A program made the position numbers and the translations under genes. Below, in pieces: positions 44,501 to 57,512 of a stretch of 64,000 nucleotides of DNA (the stretch's first letter is position 1; each line of letters starts with the position of its first letter). The notes beneath the pieces are model-generated. The model worked only from the letters and a program-made list of their open reading frames with translations, searched no databases and was not told where the DNA came from. The DNA is from Megalonaias nervosa. Lineage: Eukaryota; Mollusca; Bivalvia; Unionida; Unionidae. The stretch spans positions 29,326-93,325 of the forward strand of contig JAECUM010016763.1 of the NCBI GenBank assembly GCA_016617855.1, given 5' to 3'.

Positions 44501-44610
44501 TCTTGACCTGTCTGCATTGTTCCTCATCTACCTTTATTTACAAAAATAAAGCAAATTTTATTAAGGATACCAAATAAAGGTAGATGAGGAACAATGTAGA
44601 CAGGTCAAGA
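44501..44610. repeat. Near-perfect foldback, 39-bp arms
   Basis: The left arm 44,501-44,539 (TCTTGACCTGTCTGCATTGT...) is the reverse complement of the right arm 44,572-44,610 with a single mismatch; the loop is 32 bp and AT-rich. The transcript of either strand would form a long hairpin. It could be a small MITE remnant, a palindrome from repair, or a hairpin RNA. No TIR-flanking target duplication is obvious. Confidence 0.9.
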
Positions 44611-46344
44611 GCCTTACTTCTTGGGTGGAAGAAGAGTTATATCGTCAGACGTAGTAGGGCACAATATGACTGTTCATACATGAACTCCAGCTTTTAACTT
44701 AAATATGTTATGCAATTATTGATATGAAACAGGACACCGAATCCGAATAAAAGTCAGCCAGGTGAATTGATGCAGTCTATCTGCGATGTACAATTCCATC
44801 TGCTGTAAATGGTCGACGATCGAATGGCACACAGGCTTAAAACTTGTCAGATATTGCATCACATGGGTGTCAAATTATCTGGTGGTGGCAGCAAACTTTG
44901 GAAATAATTCTAACAAATAACTAAGAGACATTGCATATATCAATTTTGGAAGAGTCGCAAGGATTAATTCTGATAATTTCATTGTGAGGAATGAGTTTTT
45001 CTGGACGCACTTTGGAAGACATTCCAGATGTGATATTCTGGATTCTGTCACTAGCAAAGTTTAGTCTTGTCGGTGGGGAGTGTCTACTTACAGTTTTCTT
45101 CAAAAGACCCCTGTCACTGCTTTGAATCTTTAACCTTTGTCAGAGTTTATCAGCCGAACGAATGCTGACAAATCCAGAGGCAATTGCAATGTAGCTTTCT
45201 AGTTTGCCTGTGATATGTTACAATTATGCATGGTGCAAAATATGTTGAAAACATTCTCTTGTAAGGCGCGCTAGGAACTAATTGCAACGGAATTTCGTTA
45301 GCATCTACAGAAAGTGAAAGAAAACCGAAAGCTAGCAAAATTAATTTAAAGTATTCCAAAGAACTAAATACTCAAACAATGATTTGGAACAACATATAGC
45401 ATACTTGCATTTTAACATGAATGTGATCCAGCAAAACTCTTTGCCATGTGTTGCTCGTCACTTTTGCAAAAAGAAGACTGGTGGGCTGATCATAATTTTT
45501 ATAAATCGGGTCTTGCTGCTCAGTTAAAAGTGTTATATATAAAGAGGACTCACACCACACAATGTTGTTCCAAGTCTGATGATATAGATAATGGATTTAA
45601 CAATTCCTGTCGACAAAGCGTTTCAGTATTCCTGCTACAAATATGGTAAATATAAGCGTGAGAGTCAACACAGACGTGTACAAAGCCAGAGAACAGAGAG
45701 TATAAAAGGTTTAGAGCTTTGGAGTTCTGGTGGAGGCTGAGAAAGTGTATAGTCAGCAAAACGTATGTCCTTATTTGGTATTCACCGAAATCGCGTATAA
45801 GCGAGATGCGGGTTTTCATAAATTATTTAGCTCGATAGCACTCACGGCTCGTCTTTCTTGCAGGTAAGCGACGGTCTGTATTTGTAAGATTTTCTCTAGG
45901 GTAGACGGATTTTTAATGTTTTAAAATGTTCTTACAGCGAACCCGTACCTTTCTGCCCAATGATGCAGATCTACACTATTAAGGGTGGCACCACCTTTTC
46001 TAAGGGAGCGTGAACTCTCTCACTCTCTCTAACCATGTGTGGAAGACAAAACATTTCATATCCAGTAATGATGGGGCCGAAACACACTTCTTAAAAAGTT
46101 ATGGAAATTCTTTTCATAACAATACTACTATTGTTCATATAACTACTACTACTAATAATAATAAGAAGAATGTACGATTATTAGAAAGTGTAATATTATT
46201 TATTAATTGTTTTGTTTTTTTATATATATATTTCACACCCTCATTCGAGATGTTAATATTTCTGTACAAGTACGGTAACATCGATATCACGCAAAGATTC
46301 TTGCCATCACATATGTACCGTTACCTTTATTGTACCTTTATACT
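44611..46344. other. No gene proven
   Basis: A minus-strand frame at 45,359-45,150 has a hydrophobic start (FKLILLAFGFLSLSV) and a CNCLWIC end like a small secreted peptide, but it begins at TTG with a stop five codons upstream. It is left as an unproven candidate or internal exon. Confidence 0.4.
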
Positions 46345-46802
46345 CGTTGATAATTGACTGAGTGCAACTTTATCCTTGACCCGCGTAATCTGTAAGCTAA
46401 TAGCTATAAATGCATGCGCCTATATATCGCCTTGGGTTTTTTTTAAAATTTTCATTACAATTATGCAAATTTACGAACATCTCCAATATAATTTGAGGCC
46501 TAGGTAATGCTTTATATACATATAGTCGTTATGTAACAGGTAGTTAATACACACGGCATGCTAGATAGCATGTCGTTGATAATTGACTGAGTGCAACTTT
46601 ATCCTTGACCCGCGTAATCTGTAAGCTAATAGCTATAAATGCATGCGCCTATATATCGCCTTGGGTTTTTTTTAAAATTTTCATTACAATTATGCAAATT
46701 TACGAACATCTCCAATATAATTTGAGGCCTAGGTAATGCTTTATATACATATAGTCGTTATGTAACAGGTAGTTAATACACACGGCATGCTAGATAGCAT
46801 GT
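46345..46802. repeat. Perfect 229-bp tandem duplication
   Basis: 46,345-46,573 and 46,574-46,802 appear identical base for base, including an eight-T run. Each copy ends in a short inverted repeat CATGCTA-GA-TAGCATG. The content is AT-rich and non-coding. Confidence 0.95.
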
Positions 46803-48019
46803 CAACCACTTCTAACATTGTTACTATATAGCCCCAACTGAGATCAGCAACTTATAACACTGTTACCGCCCGACCCCCAAGTGTCACGTTGAACGTATGG
46901 GCTACTTTAACATATGATTTCCCGTTTGACCCTTTACAGGCATTCGCATATCAATTTAACGTTATGAGGCTATAACTTTTTGGGGCATTTTCATTATATA
47001 AACTCATTTGAAGCCCAAGAGTCACAAACAACTACTAATGTAATTATGAATTTTTAGGGAATAAACTAAGACTGTATAAAACATTTTCAGTTATGTGATT
47101 TAGAACGCTAATTAGTGTGTGAATGCTCTCTATAAGTATATGATAGTTCATTAAGTAAGGTTACTGCTGCAATATTACATTTGAATCCTCAGTTTTGTTC
47201 TGTTAAAATCATATAGTCACACAAGTAGTTAACACAGAGCTTAAATATCTTTATCAGATATTTTACCCAGATTGCGCATAACTGATATAAACCGAGAGTT
47301 CATTGGATCGTGTAAATTACCTTTACATGTGTACTTATGTGGGTGAAATTGGTTAGTTTCCAGCTGGTTGGAAAACAACCTGATTTAATTATTAAATATC
47401 AGTCCAAGAGGGAAACAAGTCTATATCCGAGTAATTTTATAATTCCAGGAATCATTGTACTAGGTGCAGCTTGTTCATTAGGATTTAAAACACTGTGTGA
47501 TATGAAACATCTTGATCTGAAATCTCAACAACATACAGAAAAATGGGTGCACAGTGAGATTGTATGGTTGTTGATGGTCCATAGCAATGCGTAAAATATT
47601 CTCAAAATGAACATTTAGTTTTCGGAAAATGTCAGGTAGAAGTTGATGGCAACTGAATAAAACGTCTAAAAAATGTGTTGATTAGTGGTATGTATTTCTC
47701 AAATTCTTCTTCAGAATAATCGTCACAATCAAAGGTAATGTCTTCATCACTAGATGACTCCTCTACGCTGTCGTCCTGCATACGTTTCCAGATCTGCATG
47801 AATACTGATGTTATCCAACAGACAACTCGAGTCTCTAATTGGCGTGATGGTGATAGTCACCCAGCAGAAACTGTACTACCATAACATCAAAGATATGCCC
47901 GTACCCACTCTCCAAGGACGCACTAATTCTACCAAAAAAAGTTGCTGCTCCGTGACTTAGCAAAATCTCTTGTAGAGGTATCTTAAAACCTGACATCATT
48001 ATTACTTATAACAATAATT

Positions 48020-48068
<49 letters not shown>

Positions 48069-49207
48069 TTAAATTTTGCACTTTAATGGCACCCATTTAT
48101 TTAATTTACGTTGATGCGTTCATGCATTACCTTATATTAATATGACTGATATGTATGAATGTAGGTAGGTAGAAACGTATAGTTGTGTTGTTTCGTTTAA
48201 TGTTTTCTAGTTCAGATGGCATTTATACCTGCTGTGTTCTATATTTCAAGAGCAATTTGGTAAATAAATAAATATGTTTGAAACAGTTATTTATGAGACG
48301 AGTCTGACATCTAATACAAATAGATTTTGCCCTACTTATGAAATATTTAAGATAGTCTTATCTAGACACATGAATAGGTGCATACAGTGCAGTGATAGGA
48401 AAAGTCACCAAGAACATCTCTCTGCGAATTGTCACGTATTTATTATAACAATCATTATTATCAGTTATAAATTGCTACCTGTCAACCAAAGAATACCATA
48501 ATGTATGTAAGAATATATGCATGTTCTTATGTCTGGCTGCGTGTATGTATTGTAGCATAACCTAGGTTATTGGTGTGGTCCCTCTCAGAATTATCATCAT
48601 TTGAGGGACCCCCTAGTTCCGAAAGTTAAACATTTTTATGTGTTATTGTTTCTTTAAGGTGAATGTGCTATGTGTGTTATTTTTATAAATTTCATTTTTA
48701 TAAATTTTGAATTAGGGTTTATACACCTTTCCTACTCTAGTGTAAATAAAGACTCTTTATCCCAGGCTGGACTCAGAGTATACTTAAAATTTTGCGATCC
48801 TTGCCAAGGATCTATGTTGCCCAGTGTTTGCTATATGTTACTGCTATTTGTTGTGTACGCTATTTCGTTTTTTTTTTTTTTTTTGTTGGGCTGGCTACAT
48901 GGATCAAATTTTATTCTTAGTTTTCTTTAGTTTTATTGGTTTCTTTTGACTCGGAAAGCCGGTTGTGATATAGGATCGATGCCGGCTTCATTGTCCTTGA
49001 AACCTTTTTGTATTTATGGTGTATTAAGAGAAGATAGAAAGATTGTAGTGTAGATCATATGTGTATTAGAGTGAGTGTGTGTGCTTAGTGTTACTTTGCT
49101 ATGGGAAGATACGGTACGGTCCGTGCTACCACACGTGAGTCGCGTAGCTTTGGCACCGCACATTGTTCTCCCCTGTATATAAACGTTTTTATATATAGAA
49201 GTTAACT
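46803..49207. other. No recognisable gene
   Basis: Contains (GA)n at 48,023-48,064, a poly(T) run at about 48,869-48,884, and an 85-codon plus-strand frame (47,337-47,594) with no family features. Confidence 0.5.
48023..48064. repeat. (GA)n microsatellite
   Basis: About 20 pure GA units. Confidence 0.95.
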
Positions 49208-49238
49208 GTAAATTTTTTTTTTTTTTCTTTTTTTTAAA
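49208..49238 (-). other. Poly(A) tail of the LINE
   Basis: Poly(T) with one C on the plus strand, directly after the 3' UTR of ORF2 on the minus strand; marks the 3' end of the insertion. Confidence 0.65.
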
Positions 49239-49329
49239 CAGATCCCACAGGTATATTGTATTACAAACATATATTATAGAGAAATTCCTTTTTTCTAAAA
49301 AGTTGTCAAAATATCTATTTATATTCACG

Positions 49330-52300
49330 TATGGTTTTCATAATTTTATTGATAAAATCTATTAATTCATTATATAATTTACTATCCTTTATATCATTTG
49401 TATATAGTAGTTGTGAAATTTCATTATTCCCATATTTTATCCTAATTTTATTTTTAATATTCGATCTTTCTATTTCATTTTGTGGACATTCTAGTAACAG
49501 TATTTTTCAGAATCTACACATTTCCCACAGAGTCTACATTTAGGTAATTTTGTAGTTAAATGTCTATTGAAAGCTACTTCCCCTGTAAGCCATTTATCGT
49601 GGAGATAAATATATAGCCCACTTTGTATTGCAGGCGACTTTATGCCTGCCCAATTCTTCCATATTAAATCCCAGTTCAATCCTGGGTTTTTAAATTCAAT
49701 TTCATGTTTCTCTTGAGTAAAAGATTCGTTTAAAAGTTTATAAATGTCATTATTTTTATCCCATAAATTATTGTTATGCCTATATCTATATATTAATTCT
49801 TTTATTCTTTTATATGCTCCAGGTGGTTCTAACAGTTTCACTACTACATTATTCATATAAATTTCTTTATTAAAATTACATAAATACCCATATACGTAAA
49901 TATTTATTGCTTCCCAAGGATGTGTTGGTTTTCCATTTAGTTTTTTAAATCTGTTAAGAATGGTGGCTTTCTGCTTTATGCTCAGATTAGGGAGGTCTAA
50001 TCCCCTCCCCCCCCCCCCAGTCTTGGGTCTACATATATATTTCTTTTTTAGATAGTGTATTTTATTGTCCCAAATAAAGCTCGTAATTTTTCTTTCTATA
50101 GTGCCTATCATGGCTTCTGTTAAGTGAGTTGTGTTCAAAATGTATTCCAATTGACTGTACATGTAGGTCTTAGCGATCTGTATTCGGTCTATTAAGTTGA
50201 ACTTCATATGCGACCAAGTCTCGATCCGTGCGTCTAATTTTGTTATTAACTCACGATAGTTCTTTTGAGTACAGTTTAATTTGAAATAAATTCCTAGTGC
50301 TTTGACACGAGTTCCAATCAAGTTTGGCGGGAGACCTGGGTGGTTTCCCCTCCAGTTACCTATTAATAAAATTTCCGTTTTGTTGTGATTTATAGCTGAG
50401 CCAGAGACTTTTCCAAATTTTAAGAATTCATCCTGTAAATGTTTGAATGAATATTCATCTCTGGTAAAGTTCGTCCAATCGTCTGCATGCAAAATAGTTT
50501 TGAATTCATCTTTCATATTTGGTATTTTAATTCCTTGAATATTAGAGTTATTTTTAATGTTTATATTCAAGGATTCTATAGAGATTACGTAGAGTAACAT
50601 GGACAGGGGACAATCCTGTCTTACTGAGCGTTCAAGCATGAAATCCCCCGTGAGGGCCCCATTTATCGTTATTTTCGATGTAATGTTTTTGCACACGGCT
50701 TGTATCCAATTTATTATATTAACCCCAAATCCACATTTTTCTAAAGCTTTAAAAATAAAATCATGCTCAATTCTGTCAAATGCCTTCTCTTGGTCGAATA
50801 AAAACATAACTGCTTTCTCATTTTTGATTTTTATAAGGTCTATAATAGCTGCTATGGATAATGTGTTATTTATAATTTTCCTCCCTATCCCCCCACAACT
50901 TTGATTAAAATCAATTATTTTGTTTAAACTTTTTCTAATCCTATTTGTTAAAATTTTACTTAGTATTTTATAATCAGTGTTGAGGAGAGTTATAGATCTC
51001 CAATTTTTAATATCGAATCTTCCCCTTTACCTTTATATAGTAATGTAATGACCCCCTCCCTTAAAGTTTTTGGCATTTCTCCTTGTAATAAAATATTGTT
51101 AAACAATAGTTCTAAAAGGTCTACTAAATCTTCCATAAACGTTTTATAAAAATCTGATGTTATGCCATCCGAACCTGGCGACTTCCCTTTTTTAGACTTT
51201 TAATAGCGTTTTTTATTTCTTCAGCTGTAATAAATTTTTCACAATTTTCCTTGCCAGTTGTAGAGATTTGATTATATTTTGTTTGTTCTATATATTGTGC
51301 TATAATACTTACATCTATATTTTGGGTTTTATACATATTGGTATAATAATTTTGAATCTCGTTTAAAATACTTTTCTTATCTGTATAAATTATATCCCCC
51401 ACCTCTATTTCCTCTATTCTCTTTGGTTCCCCTTTTTTGAGTTCCAAACGTCTGTATAACCCCCTCCCTTTACTGTATAAGTTGTCAAATTTCCCTGCTC
51501 TTATTTTAACCCCGTTTGTTTTTTCTTTTACCAAATCTTCCCATTGCTTAACTATTTCGCTTTCTTGCTCCCTCAGAGGTTTGTCTTTCATTAGTAATTC
51601 TGTATATGATTTTTGCAACCATTGCCTTTTAAGTTTTTTTGTTTTGTTGTAATATTTAGTTATTTGTTTAAAATCTTTTTTAAGCCCCTCCCAATCTCCC
51701 AGAATATCCCCTAATTTATCTTCTTTAAAATTATTTATATGTGCACGGATTGTATCTACATAATTTTTGTCATTAAGATGTATGTTATTCATTTTCCATA
51801 ACCCAAATCCCCATTTTGTTTTATTTACAAACTCTATTTCCAAAGCAACTGGGTTATGATCCGCTATGCGGTCCTCCTGTATATCACAATTATTAACTGA
51901 ATTTACGTAATTTTCCGAAATATAAAATGTATCTAATCTACTTCCCTTATTTATATCATAAAAATATGTGTATTTCCTGCTGTCTTTGTTTATCCATCTA
52001 TATGTATCCGTTATGCTATTTGTTTTTAAAAATAGGTTTATCCATTTATGCATTGACTTGTCCGATTTTGTGAGTCTCTCGCTCCTATCCAAATCACTAA
52101 ATACCCAGTTAAAATCCCCACCCATTATACATGGCTCTGATGAGTATTGTTGTAAATATTGATTTAAGGTTGTTATAAATTTAATCTTTATGCGATCAAT
52201 TCCCCCAGCTGTTACATAAATATTAAAAATGTTCCAATTATTTATTCTTATATGTAGTAATCAACCTTTAAAATCATTTTTTATTTTCATTTCTTCTAAG

Positions 52301-52560
52301 TTCAATTCTTTAGCATATCGCCGAACAATTATCGCAACTCCTGCTATATTTTTACCAGGATAATTGCTAGTGAAAACTACAGCATCTAGCTCTTGTTCTA
52401 GTGTTTTCACTGTTTGTTCGGCTAGTCCATGTGTTTCCTGTATTAATATGACATCATATTGTTTGGATTTTACTATTACTTTGTCTATTTTATTTTTGAT
52501 TCCATTAATGTTTATAGTCAAGATCTGAAGGTTCGATCCCTCCATCTTGGCTATATACAT
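49330..52560 (-). pseudogene. LINE ORF2, endonuclease and reverse transcriptase
   Basis: ATG at 52,560. Endonuclease (APE type): LQILTININGIKNKI, ILIQETHG, GGDFNWVFSDLDRS, SRLDTFYIS and a final RIADHNPVALE with the catalytic Asp-His. RT: a 438-codon frame (50,807-49,491) starting inside motif A (FLFDQEKAFDRIEHDF), then SVRQDCPLSMLLYVIS (family GCPLS) and motif C as LHADDW (family YADD). The C-terminus has CRLCGKCVDSE, and a shifted frame carries the end to about 49,330. The segment 51,160-50,810 has several shifts. Similar to Tx1/L1 ORF2. Inactive, but both catalytic Asp of motif C remain. Confidence 0.8.
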
Positions 52561-52629
52561 GGTGTTACATTTTCTTTTAAATAAGAATTATTTTATTGTC
52601 AATATTATTTTCCTTTAGTGGGCAATCCT

Positions 52630-54017
52630 TTAAGCTTTGTATTCTTCGATGCTGATTGCTTTCCTTTGAGAGTTTCTATTCAGTGAGATTGCTCGTTTAG
52701 AGTCCCGTGCCTCCTTCAACAATTCCGTTATTTCTGGGTCAGATGGTGTCCTTGGGGTGGACTCAGATCTCTTTCTCTTTTGCGTTAGAATGGGAGTAGA
52801 CGCATCTCTACCTGTATTTTCTGCTGCCTTTGGTGGCGATTCTAATATCAATGATTCTTCAATCATTTTGCATTCTTGTACAATCTGGCAATCTGACTTA
52901 TCTTGTGTTTTCTCTAGGTGCGAATCTTCTGTGACATAATACGATTTTTGTTTTTCCGCCTGCTGTTTTTCTTTCATCTCTTTTTCCTTTTGTTTTTGAA
53001 TTTTCCTAGCCCTTGCTCTGGCTTTCCTTTTTTTCAGCCGAGCTTGACTGGCTGGCATCTATCCATTTATCAGATTCTTTTGTTGTATTAATTGAGTCTA
53101 AACTGTCCGTCACATTCGAGACCGTTCTTATTTCTGGTATCGTCTCCTCATTATCCTGTCTATTGTCTTGGCTGTTGTTCTGACTTGTGTCTTGTGTGTT
53201 CGTCGGCTGCATTTCATTTTTTTTCTGTGTTCTCCATTGACACCGTTTCTAAGATGTCTTTCTCTGTTTCTTTTTGGATGTTTCTATTTGCCGCTACCTC
53301 TGCATATGATTTCTGTTGATTCTTCTGTACATTATTCGGCAGTGTTGTATGGCCTGTACAATCCTTCTGGAGGTGTCCAATATTCCCGCATTTATAACAT
53401 TCTCGTACGTACTGGCAACCCTTATACCATATTTAAACCAGAAAGCCTAGCACGTAGAAAATTGTTGGCACCTTCCTTGCTTCTGTCTCTGGTAATGTAT
53501 TATTCTCCCACCAGTTAGTATTTTGGGGAATCCCCAGTGCGTCGCCATCTGCTGAGTGATCGGTTTTACTCCAAATTTTCTTTCCATCTTCTCTAGCAGT
53601 TCTGCATTTGGTACTTCCAAAGGTAATCCGGAAACATGTATTTCAACTGACTTCTCTCCTAGTTTTTTTTATCAATGGTGGGGGGTCATGTACTTTCACC
53701 TCTTTGCCCTTTATCTCAAGACTATGTCCGTTTCTAAATAAGGGGGTATTTCCAAGAGGAAAAATGAAGTAAACTCCTCTCCCTCCATTTTGTAATCCTT
53801 GGATATTTTCCGGTTTTAGACCTCTTGCCACCAGGCATTGTAATAGCTCTGCCGGTCTCGGCCTCTCCACTTCCGTGAAATTTGTTAGATCTATTACCTG
53901 GCATCCCGGTCGGCGGAACGCCAAGAGTAGTCTTCCTTGTGTCGTAGATTTCAGTTCTGTTGGAAAATAGGTGCTAATTTTCCCCATTTGGTTCTTACTT
54001 CCCATTGCCGTGGCCAT
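52630..54017 (-). pseudogene. LINE ORF1, nucleic-acid-binding gag-like protein
   Basis: ATG at 54,017 opens a 124-codon frame (GRLLLAFRRPGCQVIDLTNF, NGGRGVYFIFPLGNTPL). After a frameshift comes an RRM-like piece (IHVSGLPLEVPNAELLEKM), then one CCHC zinc knuckle CYKCGNIGHLQKDC near 53,380. The tail is Gln/Asn/Ser-rich and then a strongly basic helix (KKRKARARARKIQKQKEKEM) in the frame ending at 52,630. An N-terminal domain, a CCHC knuckle and a charged tail are the ORF1 layout of Tx1-like LINEs, which coat the RNA. Three or so frameshifts separate the parts. Confidence 0.65.
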
Positions 54018-54642
54018 CTTTTAAGCACAAAAAGATTGCCCACTTTCTATTTGCCAAAATTGGCAGCTTAGGAAAGCAAAACACAAAATTTGCAAAAATT
54101 CTAAACTTTTGCACAATTCAAATAAAAAAGCCAAAATTTTTAAAATAATATTACAAATATTAGTTCAAAACCTTACACTACACCTGTAGGATCTTACCAA
54201 TACAATCCAAAATAATCCAATACAAAGAAGATATTCCACTCAGTGAATACACTTCACGCTTGCTTGGGCGGCATTGTAATGTACTCTTTGTAGGTTATTG
54301 GCACATCAGTAGATTCAATATTGGAATTCATTCGGAATACTCAATACTTTTTGACTTGTAATAGAACTTTAGGACTATTTAGGATTTCATTCACAATACC
54401 ATAAGTTCTTTTTAAATTTTCACTTTGTATTCTGGGGAAATAAAGTTTTTATCGAATTTTACTAAACTTGTTGATTTTCTTATTTTTAGTTACATAGTTT
54501 AAGACCAAAGACTCGTAACATAATATACATGGAGCCTTCAATCTATTTATCGTACATACTTCAATACATACAAACATACTTACATACATTATAATATCAA
54601 TCATCTGTACAAGTCAACCATTGTCGTCAAGGCCCCCAACGC

Positions 54643-54702
<60 letters not shown>
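54643..54702. repeat. (CT)n microsatellite
   Basis: About 30 pure CT units. Confidence 0.95.
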
Positions 54703-54705
<3 letters not shown>

Positions 54706-55773
54706 AACGACCCCTGTTTCTATTACGATCCATTTAACGATACCAACGGGTTCAATTTTGATTTTGCCGGCCCTTTAATTCACAAATCGTTCTCTTAAAC
54801 AACTTGATAGTATATGTACGGTACCAACTAAAAAGATCTGAAACATCGAGAATGTAATAACAACGACAGCACGCATAATAAAAGCACATTGATATTTAAT
54901 ACAACTGCTGCATACGAAGAGACATAGAAATTATTGTAATGGAATTAATGCCAGACTCGAAATATGTAGAAACTCATTCCTACACTCTTCAATTCATGTT
55001 TATAGCTCACTCCCACATTCAATAAAGGTGAAAGTAACGGTTCCATGATCAACAGTAAGTCAGAGGGTAAGGCAAAACATGCTGCTGGACATTTTTCGTT
55101 GGTAAAAGAAAATTATATATTCCACACACAATAACTAGAAATAACTGTAATGATTTACGTAGTGATTTATATTCTAATCATTTCAGAAATAGTGCATCTT
55201 AACATGCAAATACTGTATTGAACAACGTTGGGAAATAGGTTCAAAGTCTAACTCATCTCTGTAATTTATTATTCGGATGATCTGAATTTATATTTAACGT
55301 TCATATAGGCTTATTTGACTTAATCCGAACATATATTAAAGACAGGAAACGCTTTATATAATAAGAGAGTATTCAATTTTTGATTTCCAGATTTATTACA
55401 GTCACTTTTAATATAGAACGATATGATGTTGTTAACATTTTATATGTTGTATTCATTTCGGATTTATGTCAGCTTCTTAAATTTTTGTCACGATCATTAA
55501 TTTATAAATTTGTCTCTCTCTGTCTTTCTCTCATATCTATGTTCCCTGAATCATAAATGTTTAAATATAATTGTATGAAATCATATTAATTTTGTGCCAT
55601 GTAAATTTCAAATCGATTGTAGGGGAAGGGCTTAGTCTTGGTTGTGAGATTGTGTAGCCAGACCCCATTTGTTCACATTTATAGCAAATAGAATCTGTTT
55701 AAACATAAACAAACCGAAGGGTCGACAAACAGGTGCATATTATAGCAATACCTTTGACCCTAATGCGTTGGGA

Positions 55774-55788
<15 letters not shown>

Positions 55789-55814
<26 letters not shown>

Positions 55815-55866
55815 TTGTTATTGAAAGCGGCAATGACCATCATCATCTTTATTTTCGCCATCAATA

Positions 55867-55905
<39 letters not shown>
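55789..55905. repeat. Trinucleotide cluster (CTA)n and (TAA)n
   Basis: Two separate short trinucleotide arrays about 50 bp apart. Confidence 0.9.
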
Positions 55906-56879
55906 GCAAAGTTAAATAATAATTATCATCATTATTATTATCATTTATTTAATCCAATTATAACAAGGGTAACGACGATAATAAATGTGATGATAATGTT
56001 AATGATGATACAAATGAACATCTTAAATAGGGTTGTGACGATATGGTCGTCTCAATATACGACTCTTATAACGATATACATATAGGTCATGATGCCATAC
56101 AATATCACGAAAATTTGCTGTACTAGTTAAAGTTCACCTATAAGAAAATATCCTATGTTGACAAATCAGCTTGCCATTTATCTAAAATAAAATTATTTAA
56201 AAGAATTTTAATGAATTAATCCAATTATTCTGTTTATGCATTTAGAGCTATTATTAGCAGCGAATAATGGGACTCGAGTTAATGACGTGTTTATAATGGT
56301 ATTGTTCTAACATGGTTTTAGTTAAAAACATTCAAATTTCTTCAACTAACTTAAGCCGTTAATCATATAGCACCCACCATTGAGGTAAAACTCGTTATAC
56401 ATGTATCTTGCTCATTTAATAGTATTCAAAATGGTCTCCCGAGAAGAAATAGGCACTGATATTGCATATTTTAAGATTTCAAATGTAACATTTAATGTGT
56501 ATTAAACTTCAGAATGATAAACAGCAATATTCTTGTTTCCTTACATATCGAACAGCGAGTCTCGGATGAGAGTGCTATAAATTGATTCTACTCGGTGCTG
56601 TGATTCAAAATCGGTAATCCATGTCATTAGTATGTAGATCTGTTGTGCTTGGTTTGTTCCTTTTGCTGATAAAATAATTTGGCATGATTACAAAAAAGGT
56701 CTTGAGATAATTTTAATCCTCAGAATGAAGCTGAGAGTATGGATTCCGTTATTCTACCTTCAAAGATAAAGGCGGCTATTTGTAAATTATAAGAATTTTT
56801 CATGTCCTCTAATCGCTGATTGGTTACTCGGATATTTGGGATTCATCTAATACACTAGCACATGACATGACATCAAAAA

Positions 56880-57151
56880 GCCGTGGAGAAATCCTGTTTT
56901 AATCTTGGCTTCAACCTTCCACGACATATGTAGACCACGCTGAACCGTTTCCGGACAGGACTGGGGTGTTGTGCAGTCAACCTTGTACAATGGGGCCAGG
57001 CCACTGACTTTTCCTGTAGCTGTAGAGCTCTGCAGACCATGTCACACATTGAGAACAACTGCCCACTGACAAAGTTCCCCGGTGGACAGCAGGCTCTGCA
57101 CCTTGCTGATGATGATGCTGTTAAATGGTTGTGCATGCACTGCACACGATA

Positions 57152-57202
<51 letters not shown>
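56880..57202 (+). mobile_element. LINE 3' end with (AAT)n tail
   Basis: A plus-strand frame from about 56,935 reads LNRFRTGLGCCAVNLVQWG, CSCRALQTMSHIENNCPL and a WLCMHCTR end just before (AAT)n at 57,148-57,202. A LNRxRTGxGxC block, a Cys-x-Cys...His...Cys knuckle and a short trinucleotide tail are typical of the C-terminus of several LINE clades. Only the last 90 or so codons remain. The minus-strand 90-codon frame here is a shadow. Confidence 0.7.
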
Positions 57203-57206
<4 letters not shown>

Positions 57207-57473
57207 GAAGGGATACTAAGGAATTGGAAATGCTAATTGTAGTTGTTTCCCGGCGGCATAATATGTGCTTACTTTAAAATGCGGTAAAGGCACATATAAA
57301 ATGAAGCTAGTACATTTAAATGAGGTAGGTACGTCTTGTATATGAAGAAGTAGTGAATGAGCGCAGACAACTAATAAAATTCAAGCAGACTGTAAAGTTA
57401 TTGCTTGGTAAAAATACACTACTTTCCTGGTACAAATGGCAAAATGAGCACTATATACAATAGGATACTTTTA

Positions 57474-57474
<1 letters not shown>

Positions 57475-57512
<38 letters not shown>

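Larger units (their letters stand above)
49208..54300 (-). mobile_element. Two-ORF LINE of the L1/Tx1 type, recently inactivated
   Basis: A near full-length non-LTR retrotransposon on the minus strand: 5' UTR (about 54,300-54,018), ORF1, a 0.1 kb spacer, ORF2 with endonuclease and RT, a short 3' UTR and a poly(A) tail (poly(T) on plus, 49,211-49,236). The 5' border is an estimate. Few breaks for its length, so it is much younger than the other LINE remains here. Confidence 0.8.
54301..56879. other. Non-coding with microsatellites
   Basis: Holds (CT)n at 54,643-54,702, (CTA)n at 55,789-55,815 and (TAA)n at 55,866-55,905. No supported gene. Confidence 0.6.

Noticed and set aside
45150..45359. 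Small secreted cysteine-rich peptide gene
   Set aside because: The start codon is TTG with an in-frame stop five codons upstream; the hydrophobic leader and four cysteines are not enough. It could be an internal exon.
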